Shown here one piece after another: positions 7,122 to 15,948 of a stretch of 64,000 nucleotides of DNA. The translations under genes were made by a program, and so were the position numbers. The notes beneath the pieces are model-generated. The model had not been told where the DNA came from and ran no database searches. It saw only the letters and a program-made list of their open reading frames with translations. Within the stretch, counting starts at the first letter, position 1, and each line of letters begins with the position of its first letter. Source of the DNA: Flavobacteriales bacterium (GTDB lineage: Bacteria; Bacteroidota; Bacteroidia; UBA10329); the NCBI GenBank assembly GCA_020635495.1, contig JACJZQ010000005.1, positions 62,001 to 126,000 on the forward strand, given 5' to 3'.

Positions 7122-7775
7122 TTACTTGTTTGCCTCAAAATCGGCAAGGAATTTAGCGAGGCCAATATCGGTAAGTGGGTGGTTCAACAATCCAAGGATC
7201 GGTCCTAATGGACAAGTGGCCACATCTGCTCCTGCTTCTGCACACTTCACAATATGCATGGTGTGTCTGATGCTGGCAGCAAGGATCTGCGTATCGTACA
7301 TGTAGTTGTCGTAGATCAGTCTGATCTGCTCAATCAGCTCAACGCCATCGGAGCTATTGTCGTCCAATCTGCCCAAGAAAGGAGAAACGTAGGTGGCACC
7401 TGCTTTGGCGGCCAATAGCGCCTGCCCAGCACTGAACACCAACGTGCAATTGGTTCTAATGCCTTTGTCCGTGAAATACTTGATGGCCTTGATGCCGTCT
7501 TTGATCATCGGCACTTTTACCACTATCTGGTCATGTAGTTTGGCCAGTGCTTCGCCTTCTTTTACGATTCCGGCAAAATCGGTAGCGATAACCTCTGCAC
7601 TTACGTCTCCATCCACAATGTTGCAGATGTCAATGTAGTGCTGCTTTACACGTGCATCTCCATGAATCCCTTCTTTGGCCATCAAAGATGGATTGGTAGT
7701 TACTCCGTCAAGAACGCCTAGGTCTTGCGCTTCTCTGATCTGGTCTAAGTTGGCTGTGTCGATAAAGAATTTCAT
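7122..7775 (-). CDS. fsa: Fructose-6-phosphate aldolase / transaldolase (TalC type)
   Basis: 217 residues, the short single-domain transaldolase (TalC/FSA) length. The start is set at 7775 ([16 protein letters not shown]), the normal family N-terminus; an upstream ATG adds seven non-conserved residues. [14 protein letters not shown] and [15 protein letters not shown] carry family motifs, the Lys in VVKVPM being the Schiff-base residue. Substrate (sedoheptulose 7-P/erythrose 4-P exchange or F6P cleavage) cannot be read from sequence alone. First gene of a two-gene operon with the YrdC gene. Confidence 0.85.
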   Translation of the reverse strand: MKFFIDTANLDQIREAQDLGVLDGVTTNPSLMAKEGIHGDARVKQHYIDICNIVDGDVSAEVIATDFAGIVKEGEALAKLHDQIVVKVPMIKDGIKAIKYFTDKGIRTNCTLVFSAGQALLAAKAGATYVSPFLGRLDDNSSDGVELIEQIRLIYDNYMYDTQILAASIRHTMHIVKCAEAGADVATCPLGPILGLLNHPLTDIGLAKFLADFEANK

Positions 7776-7954
7776 GGGTCTGATTGTTTCATGCAAAGTT
7801 GACCAAGTTGCCTTGTCTCAGCAAGTTCTGAAGCGAAAAGAAATGAACAGGTTTTGAAAGAGGCGCAAGTTGTAAGCAGTAAGTCCAAAGGAAAACTGGT
7901 CTTGATCCTTATGCCTTTCGCCTTTCACCTAGCTGACTATTGGGCACAAAAAAA

Positions 7955-8052
7955 GGGGTAAGCTACCTATGTCGCACCGCTACAACCACCTACCCTTGCT
8001 ACATTCCTGTCCTGGGGGATTCAGTAGGAGCTGGTCGCACAGGACTTACCCC
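7955..8052 (-). ncRNA. ffs: Signal recognition particle RNA (4.5S type)
   Basis: Reading leftwards, the 98-nt RNA starts GGGGTAAG (8052-8045) and ends with its complement CTTACCCC (7962-7955). In the apical part CCAGGACAGGAATGTAGCA and AAGGGT match the conserved SRP Alu-less domain IV motif (AGGTC/AGGAA...AGCA). Seven T residues (7954-7948) right after the closing stem form the terminator. It binds Ffh and targets membrane proteins to the translocon. Confidence 0.88.
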
Positions 8053-8141
8053 AGCGCAAAGGTAGCAACGTTCTTTTCCAAACCAACACTAATGTGTTGC
8101 TAACAAATGTGAAGCTTGGCAGTCTACACGCACCATTCAAT

Positions 8142-8149
8142 TATATTTG
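8142..8149 (+). promoter_or_regulatory. Promoter -7 box for the DUF4199/glycosyltransferase genes
   Basis: TATATTTG fits the Bacteroidetes -7 consensus TAnnTTTG; a TTG lies 23 bp upstream (8116-8118). It sits 24 bp before the DUF4199 start and is likely to drive the DUF4199 and two glycosyltransferase genes. Confidence 0.6.
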
Positions 8150-8173
8150 CCAGCAACCTAAAACCACAAGCCA

Positions 8174-8680
8174 ATGAAACATGTAATGAATTGGGGAGCC
8201 ATCCTCGGATTTGTGCTTATCGCGCTCTCGCTTGCATTTTACTTGATGGGATTGACCGAAGCCAGTTGGGTGCAATGGATAAGTTATGCGGCCATTGGCG
8301 CAGTGATTTATGTGGCAACCAAAGCCAGAAGAGACAATGCAAACGGTTTCATCTCTTACGGCCAAGGTCTTGGAACGGGGGTTGGAGTGGCCTTCTTTGC
8401 CAGTATCCTTGTTGCTTTCTACACATTCGTTTTCTTCAATTATATAGATGCAGACATGCTTGAGGAAATGATCCTCAGAGTTGAAGATCAGATGTATGAT
8501 CAAGGAACACCGGCAGATCAGGTGGAGATTGCCATGCAATACACAAGAAAGTTCATGGCTCCTGGCCCAATGGCCGCCATGGTAGTGCTCACGTACACCA
8601 TCATCGGGTTCATCATCTCATTGATCACTTCTGCCATTCTTAAGAAGGAGGATACTTCTTTCGATTCCAATTTCAAGTAA
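8174..8680 (+). CDS. DUF4199 membrane protein
   Basis: 168 residues with four predicted membrane segments (about 8-28, 34-48, 70-95, 135-160). GFISYGQGLGTGVGVAF and the C-terminal IIGFIISLITSAILKK are the usual DUF4199 landmarks. The family is nearly confined to Bacteroidetes, has no known function, and is often found directly ahead of a GT2 glycosyltransferase, as here (5-bp gap). An accessory role in glycan or lipid-linked sugar handling is inferred from that context only. Confidence 0.8.
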   Translation: MKHVMNWGAILGFVLIALSLAFYLMGLTEASWVQWISYAAIGAVIYVATKARRDNANGFISYGQGLGTGVGVAFFASILVAFYTFVFFNYIDADMLEEMILRVEDQMYDQGTPADQVEIAMQYTRKFMAPGPMAAMVVLTYTIIGFIISLITSAILKKEDTSFDSNFK

Positions 8681-8685
8681 GGTCT

Positions 8686-9636
8686 GTGCTCGTATCCATC
8701 GTAATTCCGCTCTACAATGAGCATGAATCGTTGCCTGAGCTTACCAGGTGGATAAACGAGGTCATGTCTAAAAACGACCTTGCTTATGAGGTGGTTTACG
8801 TGGATGATGGAAGTACTGACGGCTCTTGGGAGGTCATCGAAAACCTGAAAAAGGAATATACACAGATCCGTGCATTGAGATTCCGAAGAAACTACGGTAA
8901 ATCAGCTGGTCTGAACCGTGGTTTTGATGCCGCAGAAGGAGACGTTATCATTACCATGGATGCCGATCTTCAGGATAGCCCGGAGGAAATTCCAGAACTG
9001 GTAAGAATGATAACCGAAGAGGGTTTTGATCTGGTTTCCGGCTGGAAGAAGAAACGTTTCGACCCAATTACCAAGACGGTTCCTACCAAACTGTATAATT
9101 GGGCTGCTAGAAAGATGTCTGGCATTTACCTGCACGACTTCAACTGTGGACTGAAAGCCTACCGCAAAGACGTTATCAAAAGCATAGAAGTGTACGGTGA
9201 AATGCACCGTTACATTCCAGTAATTGCCAAGTGGGCCGGCTTTATTAAGATCGGTGAGAAAGTGGTTCAGCACCAAGAACGGAAGTTCGGTGTAACCAAG
9301 TTCGGTATTGAACGATTCATCAACGGGCCGTTAGACCTTTTGGTTATCACGTTCATGAGCCGTTTCGGTAAGCGCCCCATGCACTTTTTCGGGGTTTACG
9401 GAACTCTGATGTTTCTCCTTGGAGGTGCGGTTAGTACATGGCTGATTCTGGAAAAAGTGATCGCGATAGCCAACCAGACCAAGGTGAGAGAAGTAACCGA
9501 TCAACCGTTGTTCTATCTGGCTATTTTGGCCATGATTATCGGAACGCAACTGTTCATGGCGGGGTTCTTGGCAGAGATGATCGCTCGGTCGTCATCAGAC
9601 CGTAACAATTACCAGATAGCCGAAACGATCGACTGA
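8686..9636 (+). CDS. Family 2 glycosyltransferase (dolichyl-phosphate mannosyltransferase-like, GtrB/DPM type)
   Basis: 316 residues, GTG start. N-terminal GT-A domain: VSIVIPLYNEHESLPEL, the first Asp pair VDDGSTDGS near 40 and the metal-binding DADLQDSPEEI near 92. Two C-terminal membrane helices (FGVYGTLMFLLGGAVSTWL and FYLAILAMIIGTQLFMAG). This layout matches transferases that load a sugar from a nucleotide donor onto polyprenyl phosphate at the inner membrane. Acceptor and sugar are unknown. It precedes a GT4 gene by 1 bp. Confidence 0.85.
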   Translation: MLVSIVIPLYNEHESLPELTRWINEVMSKNDLAYEVVYVDDGSTDGSWEVIENLKKEYTQIRALRFRRNYGKSAGLNRGFDAAEGDVIITMDADLQDSPEEIPELVRMITEEGFDLVSGWKKKRFDPITKTVPTKLYNWAARKMSGIYLHDFNCGLKAYRKDVIKSIEVYGEMHRYIPVIAKWAGFIKIGEKVVQHQERKFGVTKFGIERFINGPLDLLVITFMSRFGKRPMHFFGVYGTLMFLLGGAVSTWLILEKVIAIANQTKVREVTDQPLFYLAILAMIIGTQLFMAGFLAEMIARSSSDRNNYQIAETID

Positions 9637-9637
9637 G

Positions 9638-10780
9638 GTGGCTGAATCCAGAAGGTGTGTCATAATTGGTCCGGCATTCCCACTGCGTGGAGGAATAGCA
9701 CAGCTCAACGAATCGCTTTCAGCAGAATTCACCAAGCAAGGAATTGAGAATACCATTTTCTCATTCTACATGCAGTATCCAGGTTTCCTTTTTCCTGGAA
9801 CATCTCAAACAGAGGCGGTTGACAGAAAGGGTCCGGAAGGTGTGAAGATCAACTCCACCATTAGTTCGATAAACCCGATCAGTTGGTGGCTCACTGCAAG
9901 GAAAATTGCCCGTTACAAACCCGATTTTGTGGTGGTGCGGTATTGGCTGCCCTTCATGGGCCCCTGTTTGGGAACCATTTGCAAATGGGTTAAAAAGATG
10001 ACGGGAGTTCCGGTCATTGCCATTTGCGACAATGTGATTCCTCACGAAAAACGAATCGGAGATCGGTTCTTCACGAAATATTTCACCAAACATGTAGACA
10101 AGTTTGTGGCCATGTCTTCTTCCGTGCTCGATGACCTGAATGAATTCGATACAGATAAGCCACGAAAGTTGCTTTACCATCCAGTTTACGATCATTTCGG
10201 AGAGGGTGTAGACAAAGAGTTTGCTAGAAAGCATCTCAGTATTCCGTTGGAGAAAAAGGTGGTCCTTTTCTTTGGTATCATCAGGAAATACAAAGGCTTG
10301 AAGCTTCTTCTGGAGGCCTTAGCTAAAGTGAAGAACAAGCAAGATCTGCGGCTGATAGTTGCTGGCGAGTTCTATGAAGATAGAATCAAGTACAACAGGC
10401 TCATAGACAAGCTCAATCTGCAAGAGGTGGTCAAAATAGATTCTGGCTTTGTGGATAAGCACAAAGTGAAATTCTATTTCTGTGCAGCAGATATTGTGGC
10501 TCAGCCTTATCTCTCAGCAACGCAGAGCGGGGTAACCCAGATAGCCTATCATTTTGAAGTGCCCATGCTGGTTACCAATGTGGGTGGGTTGCCAGAGATG
10601 GTTCCACATGGCAAAGTCGGCTACGTAACGGATGTCAATGCGCAGCAAATTGCTGATGCAATTGAGAAATATTTTGAAGGAAATGATCAGGCGGAATTCC
10701 GTCAGAATATCCTCGAAGAGAAGAAACGTTTCTCATGGGATTTCTTCGCCACGGAGATTTCTGAAATGGCAAATGGGTAA
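9638..10780 (+). CDS. Family 4 (group 1) glycosyltransferase
   Basis: 380 residues, GTG start 1 bp after the GT2 stop. The N-terminal Rossmann domain opens with GPAFPLRGGIAQLNESL, the glycine-rich acceptor/donor loop of GT-B enzymes. The C-terminal domain has VVLFFGIIRKYKGLKLLLEAL and the donor-binding end EVPMLVTNVGGLPEMVPHGK, near residue 310. No membrane segment. It probably transfers a hexose or uronate to a growing polysaccharide at the cytoplasmic face. Coupled with the GT2 gene; the nucleotide-sugar genes follow under a separate promoter. Confidence 0.85.
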   Translation: MAESRRCVIIGPAFPLRGGIAQLNESLSAEFTKQGIENTIFSFYMQYPGFLFPGTSQTEAVDRKGPEGVKINSTISSINPISWWLTARKIARYKPDFVVVRYWLPFMGPCLGTICKWVKKMTGVPVIAICDNVIPHEKRIGDRFFTKYFTKHVDKFVAMSSSVLDDLNEFDTDKPRKLLYHPVYDHFGEGVDKEFARKHLSIPLEKKVVLFFGIIRKYKGLKLLLEALAKVKNKQDLRLIVAGEFYEDRIKYNRLIDKLNLQEVVKIDSGFVDKHKVKFYFCAADIVAQPYLSATQSGVTQIAYHFEVPMLVTNVGGLPEMVPHGKVGYVTDVNAQQIADAIEKYFEGNDQAEFRQNILEEKKRFSWDFFATEISEMANG

Positions 10781-10794
10781 CTATAACTTCATGC

Positions 10795-10838
10795 ACCCGA
10801 AAGCCTTGTTGTAGTTGACTTTTAGCGCGCTTTCGGGT
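10795..10838. promoter_or_regulatory. 10-bp inverted repeat upstream of the nucleotide-sugar operon
   Basis: ACCCGAAAGC (10795-10804) and GCTTTCGGGT (10829-10838) are exact reverse complements 24 nt apart. The right arm sits where a -33 element would be for the -7 box at 10851. It may be an operator or a T-less terminator of the glycosyltransferase transcript. Confidence 0.55.
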
Positions 10839-10850
10839 ACTTGAAATGAC

Positions 10851-10858
10851 TATATTTG
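10851..10858 (+). promoter_or_regulatory. Promoter -7 box for the nucleotide-sugar operon
   Basis: TATATTTG, a full TAnnTTTG match, lies 51 bp before the chosen ATG of the aminotransferase gene. Because transcription would begin just after it, a TTG start at 10856 is excluded. Confidence 0.6.
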
Positions 10859-10909
10859 CCGCCTCAAAATCGGCCAGATATCAAAGCAACAACATTGAAA
10901 GAAATTGTC

Positions 10910-12028
10910 ATGGTAGACCTTCAAGCGCAGTATCAGCGCCTGAAGACAGAAATCGATACAGCAGTGTTGGATGTCATGGCATCAACCAGATTTATTGGAG
11001 GACCGGAAGTTGACGGCTTCAGGAAAGACCTGGAAGCCTATTTAGGCGTTAAGCATGTAATTCCTTGCGCTAACGGAACAGATGCGCTTCAGATAGCCAT
11101 GATGGCATTGGATCTGAAGCCGGGTGATGAGGTCATTGTGCCAACCTTTACCTATGTGGCCACCGCGGAGGTGATTGCCCTTTTGGGTCTTACACCGGTT
11201 ATGGTAGATGTGGATGATGAGACCTTCTGCATTGACCTGAATCAGGTAAAAGCCGCCATCAGTCCAAAGACAAAAGCCATTGTTCCTGTGCACCTGTACG
11301 GGCAGTGTGCCGATATGGAAGGTCTGATGAAATTGGTTGAGGGAACCGATATACATGTTATTGAAGACAATGCCCAGGCCATTGGTTCTGATTACCATTT
11401 TTCTAACGGTAGAACCGTGAAGTCAGGTGCTATAGGCACAATTGGTTGTACATCGTTCTTCCCTTCAAAAAACCTAGGCTGCTTTGGAGATGGAGGTGCA
11501 CTCTTTACAAATGATGATGACCTGGCCAACAAGGCCAAGATGATCGCATCTCACGGACAGAGTAGGCAATATGTACATGATGTGGTTGGTTGCAATTCTA
11601 GACTGGATGCTATTCAAGCTGCCGTTCTCAGAGTTAAACTGCCACACTTGGATGATTTCGCAATGCGAAGAAGAGCCGTGGCCGATAAGTACGATGCGGC
11701 TTTTGCGGGAATTGATCAGATAACAACTCCTGTGCGAAATAAGCGGTCTGTGCATGTTTTCCATCAGTACACACTGATGTTGAATGGGTTGGATAGAAAT
11801 GGATTAAAGGATTTCTTGGCAGAGAACGAGATTCCTTCCATGATCTACTACCCAATTCCATTGCACGAACAAAAAGCGTTTGCTGATAGCGATTCGGACA
11901 GGGATTTCCCAGTTACACAGAAGCTTTGCAAATCGGTCATTTCATTGCCCATTCATACGGAAATGGAAGAAGATCAACAGAATTACATCATAGAAAAAGT
12001 AATAGAATACGTAAGAACAGCAGGATGA
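10910..12028 (+). CDS. DegT/DnrJ/EryC1 sugar aminotransferase, WbpE-like
   Basis: 372 residues from the ATG at 10910 (MVDLQAQYQRLK), the family's usual start. PLP-dependent fold type I: NGTDALQIAMMAL near 55, IEDNAQAIGS near 155 and the Schiff-base lysine in SFFPSKNLGCFGDGG at ~187. The sequence is closest in character to WbpE, which aminates UDP-3-keto-GlcNAc-uronate using glutamate. Genes for the enzymes before and after this step (nucleotide-sugar dehydrogenase, Gfo/Idh oxidase, N-acetyltransferase) follow in the same operon, which supports the assignment. Overlaps ugd by 4 bp (ATGA). Confidence 0.82.
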   Translation: MVDLQAQYQRLKTEIDTAVLDVMASTRFIGGPEVDGFRKDLEAYLGVKHVIPCANGTDALQIAMMALDLKPGDEVIVPTFTYVATAEVIALLGLTPVMVDVDDETFCIDLNQVKAAISPKTKAIVPVHLYGQCADMEGLMKLVEGTDIHVIEDNAQAIGSDYHFSNGRTVKSGAIGTIGCTSFFPSKNLGCFGDGGALFTNDDDLANKAKMIASHGQSRQYVHDVVGCNSRLDAIQAAVLRVKLPHLDDFAMRRRAVADKYDAAFAGIDQITTPVRNKRSVHVFHQYTLMLNGLDRNGLKDFLAENEIPSMIYYPIPLHEQKAFADSDSDRDFPVTQKLCKSVISLPIHTEMEEDQQNYIIEKVIEYVRTAG

Positions 12029-13344
12029 AAATTGCAGTTGTAGGAACAGGATACGTTGGATTGGTTACCGGTACATGCCTTGCGGAAACGGGTAATCATG
12101 TGATCTGCGTTGATATTGACGAGAACAAGGTCAATAAAATGAAAAACGGAGAGGTGCCTATTTATGAGCCGCACCTTGATGTTTTGTTCGAGAGAAACAT
12201 CAAACAAGGTAGACTGAGTTTTACCACAGATCTGAAAGAGGCCATTGACCCTGCTCAGGTAGTTTTCTTGGCGCTGCCAACCCCTCCAGGAGAGGATGGT
12301 TCGGCAGATCTGTCTTACGTTCTTGGGGTTGCAGAAGATCTTGGTAAGATCATGACCGACTACAAAGTACTGGTGGATAAGAGTACTGTTCCAGTTGGCA
12401 CGGCCGAAAAAGTTACCGCAGCCGTTAAGAAGAACGCAACGGTAGATTTTGATGTGGTTTCAAACCCAGAATTCCTTAGAGAAGGGTTTGCGGTTGATGA
12501 TTTCCTGAAGCCGGACAGAGTGGTTGTAGGAACTTCTTCTTCCAAGGCGCAGAAGATCATGGAAGAACTGTACAAGCCATATGTGCGTCAGGGAAACCCG
12601 ATCATTTTCATGGATGAGAAATCTGCTGAGTTGACCAAGTATGCCGCTAACGCATTCCTTGCTACCAAGATCACGTTCATGAACGAAGTGGCCAACCTTT
12701 GCGAACTGTTGGATGCGGATGTTGACAAGGTCAGAATCGGTATTGGAACAGATACACGAATCGGAAAGCGATTCCTTTTTCCAGGCATTGGATATGGAGG
12801 TTCTTGTTTTCCGAAAGATGTTCAGGCACTGGCAAAATCTGCTGCAGAAGTCAATTACGATTTCTCCATCCTCACATCCGTTATGCGAGTGAATGAAGGT
12901 CAGAAAACCATCATTGTTCCTAAGATCAAAGACTTTTATGCAGGAGACCTGAAAGGAAAGCACTTTGCTCTTTGGGGTCTCGCGTTCAAACCAGACACGG
13001 ACGATATCAGAGAGGCACCAGCCCTTTATGTAATTGATAAATTGGTTGAAGCCGGTGCAACGGTTACAGCCTTCGACCCGGAAGCAATGGATAACGTAAA
13101 GGTTTTACTTGGAGACAAGATTTCTTTTGCAGACGATCAGTATAGCGCGTTGCAAGGTGCCGATGCATTGATCATTGCTACAGAATGGTCCGTTTTCCGC
13201 TCTCCAGAATTCTCCAAAATAGCCAGCGGACTTAAAGAGAAAGTAATTTTTGACGGGCGTAATCTTTACGATCTAGATCAAATGAGAGAACTAGGATTCT
13301 ACTACAATTCAATAGGTAGAAGAACCGTAATTCCACAAGGATGA
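12025..13344 (+). CDS. ugd: UDP-glucose 6-dehydrogenase
   Basis: 439 residues. NAD-binding [17 protein letters not shown] at the start, [19 protein letters not shown], and the catalytic Cys in [14 protein letters not shown] near residue 260. It oxidises UDP-glucose twice to UDP-glucuronate. The ATG at 12025 overlaps the aminotransferase stop; the following SDR gene overlaps by 4 bp. The next enzyme decarboxylates UDP-glucuronate, so the pair leads to UDP-xylose. The [14 protein letters not shown] motif in the C-terminal domain is typical. Confidence 0.92.
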   Translation: MKIAVVGTGYVGLVTGTCLAETGNHVICVDIDENKVNKMKNGEVPIYEPHLDVLFERNIKQGRLSFTTDLKEAIDPAQVVFLALPTPPGEDGSADLSYVLGVAEDLGKIMTDYKVLVDKSTVPVGTAEKVTAAVKKNATVDFDVVSNPEFLREGFAVDDFLKPDRVVVGTSSSKAQKIMEELYKPYVRQGNPIIFMDEKSAELTKYAANAFLATKITFMNEVANLCELLDADVDKVRIGIGTDTRIGKRFLFPGIGYGGSCFPKDVQALAKSAAEVNYDFSILTSVMRVNEGQKTIIVPKIKDFYAGDLKGKHFALWGLAFKPDTDDIREAPALYVIDKLVEAGATVTAFDPEAMDNVKVLLGDKISFADDQYSALQGADALIIATEWSVFRSPEFSKIASGLKEKVIFDGRNLYDLDQMRELGFYYNSIGRRTVIPQG

Positions 13345-14327
13345 AAAGAGTTCTGATAACAGGTGCCGCAGGTTTTCTGGGCTCGCATTTATGCGAACGT
13401 TTCTTGAAAGAAGGATGCCATGTAATTGCCATGGACAATCTCATCACGGGAGACCTCAAAAACATTGAGCACCTTTTTAAGCTCAAAGAGTTTGAATTCT
13501 ATCATCACGATGTAAGCAAGTTCATTCATATTCCTGGAGAATTGGATTACATCTTGCATTTCGCGTCTCCAGCCAGCCCGATCGATTATCTGAAAATTCC
13601 TATTCAGACATTGAAAGTTGGGTCTTTGGGTACGCACAATTGCCTTGGATTGGCAAAGGCCAAAGGAGCCAGAATGCTTATTGCATCTACTTCTGAGGTC
13701 TATGGTGACCCGTTGGTACACCCTCAAACCGAAGATTATTGGGGTAATGTGAATCCAATCGGACCACGTGGCGTGTACGATGAGGCCAAAAGATTCCAAG
13801 AGGCAATTACCATGGCTTACCACAGATACCATGGAGTTGAAACCAGAATTGTTAGGATTTTCAACACCTACGGACCACGAATGCGACTGAACGATGGTCG
13901 TGTTCTGCCAGCGTTCATCGGCCAAGCGCTTAGGGGAGAAGATCTTACTGTGTTTGGAGATGGAAGTCAGACCAGAAGTTTCTGCTATGTAGATGATCTG
14001 ATTGAAGGAATCTATCGGTTGCTTCAGTCTGATTATGCTGAGCCAGTTAACATTGGCAATCCGGATGAGATAACCATTGCAGATTTTGCCGAAGAGATCA
14101 TCAAACTAACTGGAACAGATCAAAAGGTGATTTACAAGCCACTTCCGGTGGATGATCCCATGCAACGTCAACCGAACATTGACCGCGCTAGAGCTATTCT
14201 GAACTGGGAGCCGAAGGTGAGCAGGGCAGAGGGTTTAAAGATTACTTATGATTATTTCAAGAGTCTTCCGGACGAAGAACTCTACAAAAAGGAGCACAAC
14301 ACCTTCGAAGGTTACATTAGAAAGTAA
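13341..14327 (+). CDS. uxs: UDP-glucuronate decarboxylase (UDP-xylose synthase)
   Basis: 328-residue extended [19 protein letters not shown] binds [30 protein letters not shown] and [12 protein letters not shown] (the YxxxK pair) are hallmark UXS motifs, and [18 protein letters not shown] is also diagnostic. It converts UDP-glucuronate, made by the upstream ugd product, to UDP-xylose. ATGA overlap with ugd; the acyltransferase gene starts at the last base of its stop codon. Confidence 0.9.
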   Translation: MKRVLITGAAGFLGSHLCERFLKEGCHVIAMDNLITGDLKNIEHLFKLKEFEFYHHDVSKFIHIPGELDYILHFASPASPIDYLKIPIQTLKVGSLGTHNCLGLAKAKGARMLIASTSEVYGDPLVHPQTEDYWGNVNPIGPRGVYDEAKRFQEAITMAYHRYHGVETRIVRIFNTYGPRMRLNDGRVLPAFIGQALRGEDLTVFGDGSQTRSFCYVDDLIEGIYRLLQSDYAEPVNIGNPDEITIADFAEEIIKLTGTDQKVIYKPLPVDDPMQRQPNIDRARAILNWEPKVSRAEGLKITYDYFKSLPDEELYKKEHNTFEGYIRK

Positions 14328-14899
14328 TGTCCTATTTCGCTCACGAAACAGCTGTAATTGATGAAGGTTGCGTTATTGGAGACGGAACCAAGATCTGGCA
14401 TTTCTCACATTTGATGACAGGTTGTGTGCTGGGTGAGGGCTGTAACCTCGGTCAGAACGTGGTTGTTTCCCCACAGGTGAAGTTGGGCAACAATGTAAAA
14501 GTTCAGAACAACGTCTCTATTTACACAGGCGTGGTTTGCGAAGATGATGTCTTCCTCGGTCCATCCATGGTCTTTACAAATGTTACCAATCCAAGAAGTG
14601 CGGTAAACAGAAGAGGCTCTTATGAGACCACTAATGTTGGCCGTGGTGCCAGTATCGGGGCTAATGCTACCATCGTTTGCGGACATGACATTGGACACCA
14701 TGCCTTTATTGGTGCAGGTTCTGTGGTAACCAAAAACGTGCCTCCGTATGCATTGCTTGTGGGAAACCCTGCAAGACAAATCGGTTGGATGAGCGAGTTT
14801 GGCCACCGACTTGAATTCGATGCAAATGGGCTGGCAATCTGCCCAGAATCAGGAGAAAAGTATCAACTAGAGAACGGGTCTGTAACAAAGGTGTCATGA
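14327..14899 (+). CDS. UDP-3-amino-GlcNAc-uronate N-acetyltransferase, WbpD/WlbB-like
   Basis: 190 residues of left-handed parallel beta-helix hexapeptide repeats (VIGDGTKIWHFSHLM, NNVKVQNNVSIYTGVV, ASIGANATIVCGHDIG, AFIGAGSVVTKNVPPYAL), ending GNPARQIGW. WNFSHL/IWHFSH and the NVSIYTGV segment are typical of WbpD, which acetylates the 3-amino group of UDP-GlcNAc(3N)A with acetyl-CoA. Its neighbours supply the substrate: WbpB-like (overlap 4 bp) and WbpE-like (upstream). Confidence 0.85.
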   Translation: MSYFAHETAVIDEGCVIGDGTKIWHFSHLMTGCVLGEGCNLGQNVVVSPQVKLGNNVKVQNNVSIYTGVVCEDDVFLGPSMVFTNVTNPRSAVNRRGSYETTNVGRGASIGANATIVCGHDIGHHAFIGAGSVVTKNVPPYALLVGNPARQIGWMSEFGHRLEFDANGLAICPESGEKYQLENGSVTKVS

Positions 14900-15942
14900 T
14901 TCCAAGCGATAGAAAAATAAGATTCGGAGTTGTTGGATGCGGCCATATTGGCAAGCGCCATGCGGAGATGATCATTCGAAATGAAGAGTCGGAACTAGTG
15001 GCCATGGTTGACAAGCGAGAACCATCGGAGCTCGGAATTGAGAATTATGAGGTGCCGTTTTTCAAAACGGTGGCAGAAATGTTGGAGGCGGTTCCTGACA
15101 TTGATGTGGTGAATGTTTGTACGCCCAACGGATTTCACGAAGAGCACAGTCTTGCCTCGCTTAAAGCGGGTAAGCACGTAGTTTGCGAAAAACCCATGGC
15201 ATTGTCCAAAGCCGGTTGTGAAGAGATCATCTTCAAGGCACTTCAAATGTCCAAGCAGGTGTTTTGCGTAATGCAGAACCGCTATTCTCCACCTTCGGTT
15301 TGGATAAAGCAGGTCATTGAAGAGAACCGATTGGGAAAAATCTTCATGGTGCAGGTAAACTGCTACTGGAATCGGGACGAGCGTTACTACGTGCCAGGTG
15401 TTTGGAAAGGAGACCAGAAATTGGATGGCGGAACACTTTTCACGCAGTTCTCACACTTCATAGACATCATGTACTGGTTGTTCGGAGATATTACCGACAT
15501 CAGAGGCAATTTTCAAGACTTCAATCATCAGAATCTCACAGATTTTGAAGACTCAGGAATGGTGCATTTCAACTTCGTGAATGGAGGAATGGGCTGCATC
15601 AATTATTCCACTTCGGTATGGAACAAGAACTTGGAAAGTAGCTTAACGGTTATTGGCGAAAAGGGCAGTGTGAAGATCGGAGGGCAGTATATGAATGAGG
15701 TGGAATATTGCCACATAGAAGGGTATGAAATGCCTGAGTTGGCAGAATCAAATCCCGCTAATGATTATGGCGCGTACAAAGGCTCGGCCGCTAACCACCA
15801 CTACATTATAGAAAATGTGGTCGATAACCTCAGAGGAAGAACACCGATAACCACCAACGCTTTAGAAGGGCTCAAGGTGGTTGAGATCATAGAAAGAATT
15901 TACGCACAGCGAAACGCAGCGCTGTTAAACAAGGGAAAATAA
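14896..15942 (+). CDS. Gfo/Idh/MocA oxidoreductase, WbpB/WlbA-like
   Basis: 348 residues. Rossmann fingerprint FGVVGCGHIGKRHAEMI; VCEKPMALSKAGCEE carries the EKP motif of the family; LDGGTLFTQFSHFIDIMYWL has the catalytic-region histidine. In WbpB/WlbA the enzyme oxidises C3 of UDP-GlcNAc-uronate to the 3-keto form. Operon context (WbpD-like before, UDP-HexNAc dehydrogenase after) fits this exactly. The ATG overlaps the previous stop; gap of 6 bp to the next gene. Confidence 0.85.
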   Translation: MIPSDRKIRFGVVGCGHIGKRHAEMIIRNEESELVAMVDKREPSELGIENYEVPFFKTVAEMLEAVPDIDVVNVCTPNGFHEEHSLASLKAGKHVVCEKPMALSKAGCEEIIFKALQMSKQVFCVMQNRYSPPSVWIKQVIEENRLGKIFMVQVNCYWNRDERYYVPGVWKGDQKLDGGTLFTQFSHFIDIMYWLFGDITDIRGNFQDFNHQNLTDFEDSGMVHFNFVNGGMGCINYSTSVWNKNLESSLTVIGEKGSVKIGGQYMNEVEYCHIEGYEMPELAESNPANDYGAYKGSAANHHYIIENVVDNLRGRTPITTNALEGLKVVEIIERIYAQRNAALLNKGK

Positions 15943-15948
15943 TACGAG

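Noticed and set aside
7797..8173. tRNA or protein gene in the gap holding SRP RNA
   Set aside because: No cloverleaf or convincing frame; the structured part is fully explained by SRP RNA and the promoter at 8142.
10856..10909. TTG start giving 18 extra residues on the DegT aminotransferase
   Set aside because: It overlaps the TATATTTG promoter box, and the family normally begins at VDLQAQY, i.e. the ATG at 10910.
11926..12024. Upstream start of ugd inside the aminotransferase gene
   Set aside because: The Rossmann N-terminus [12 protein letters not shown] begins at 12025; the extra residues are a shadow of the preceding gene.
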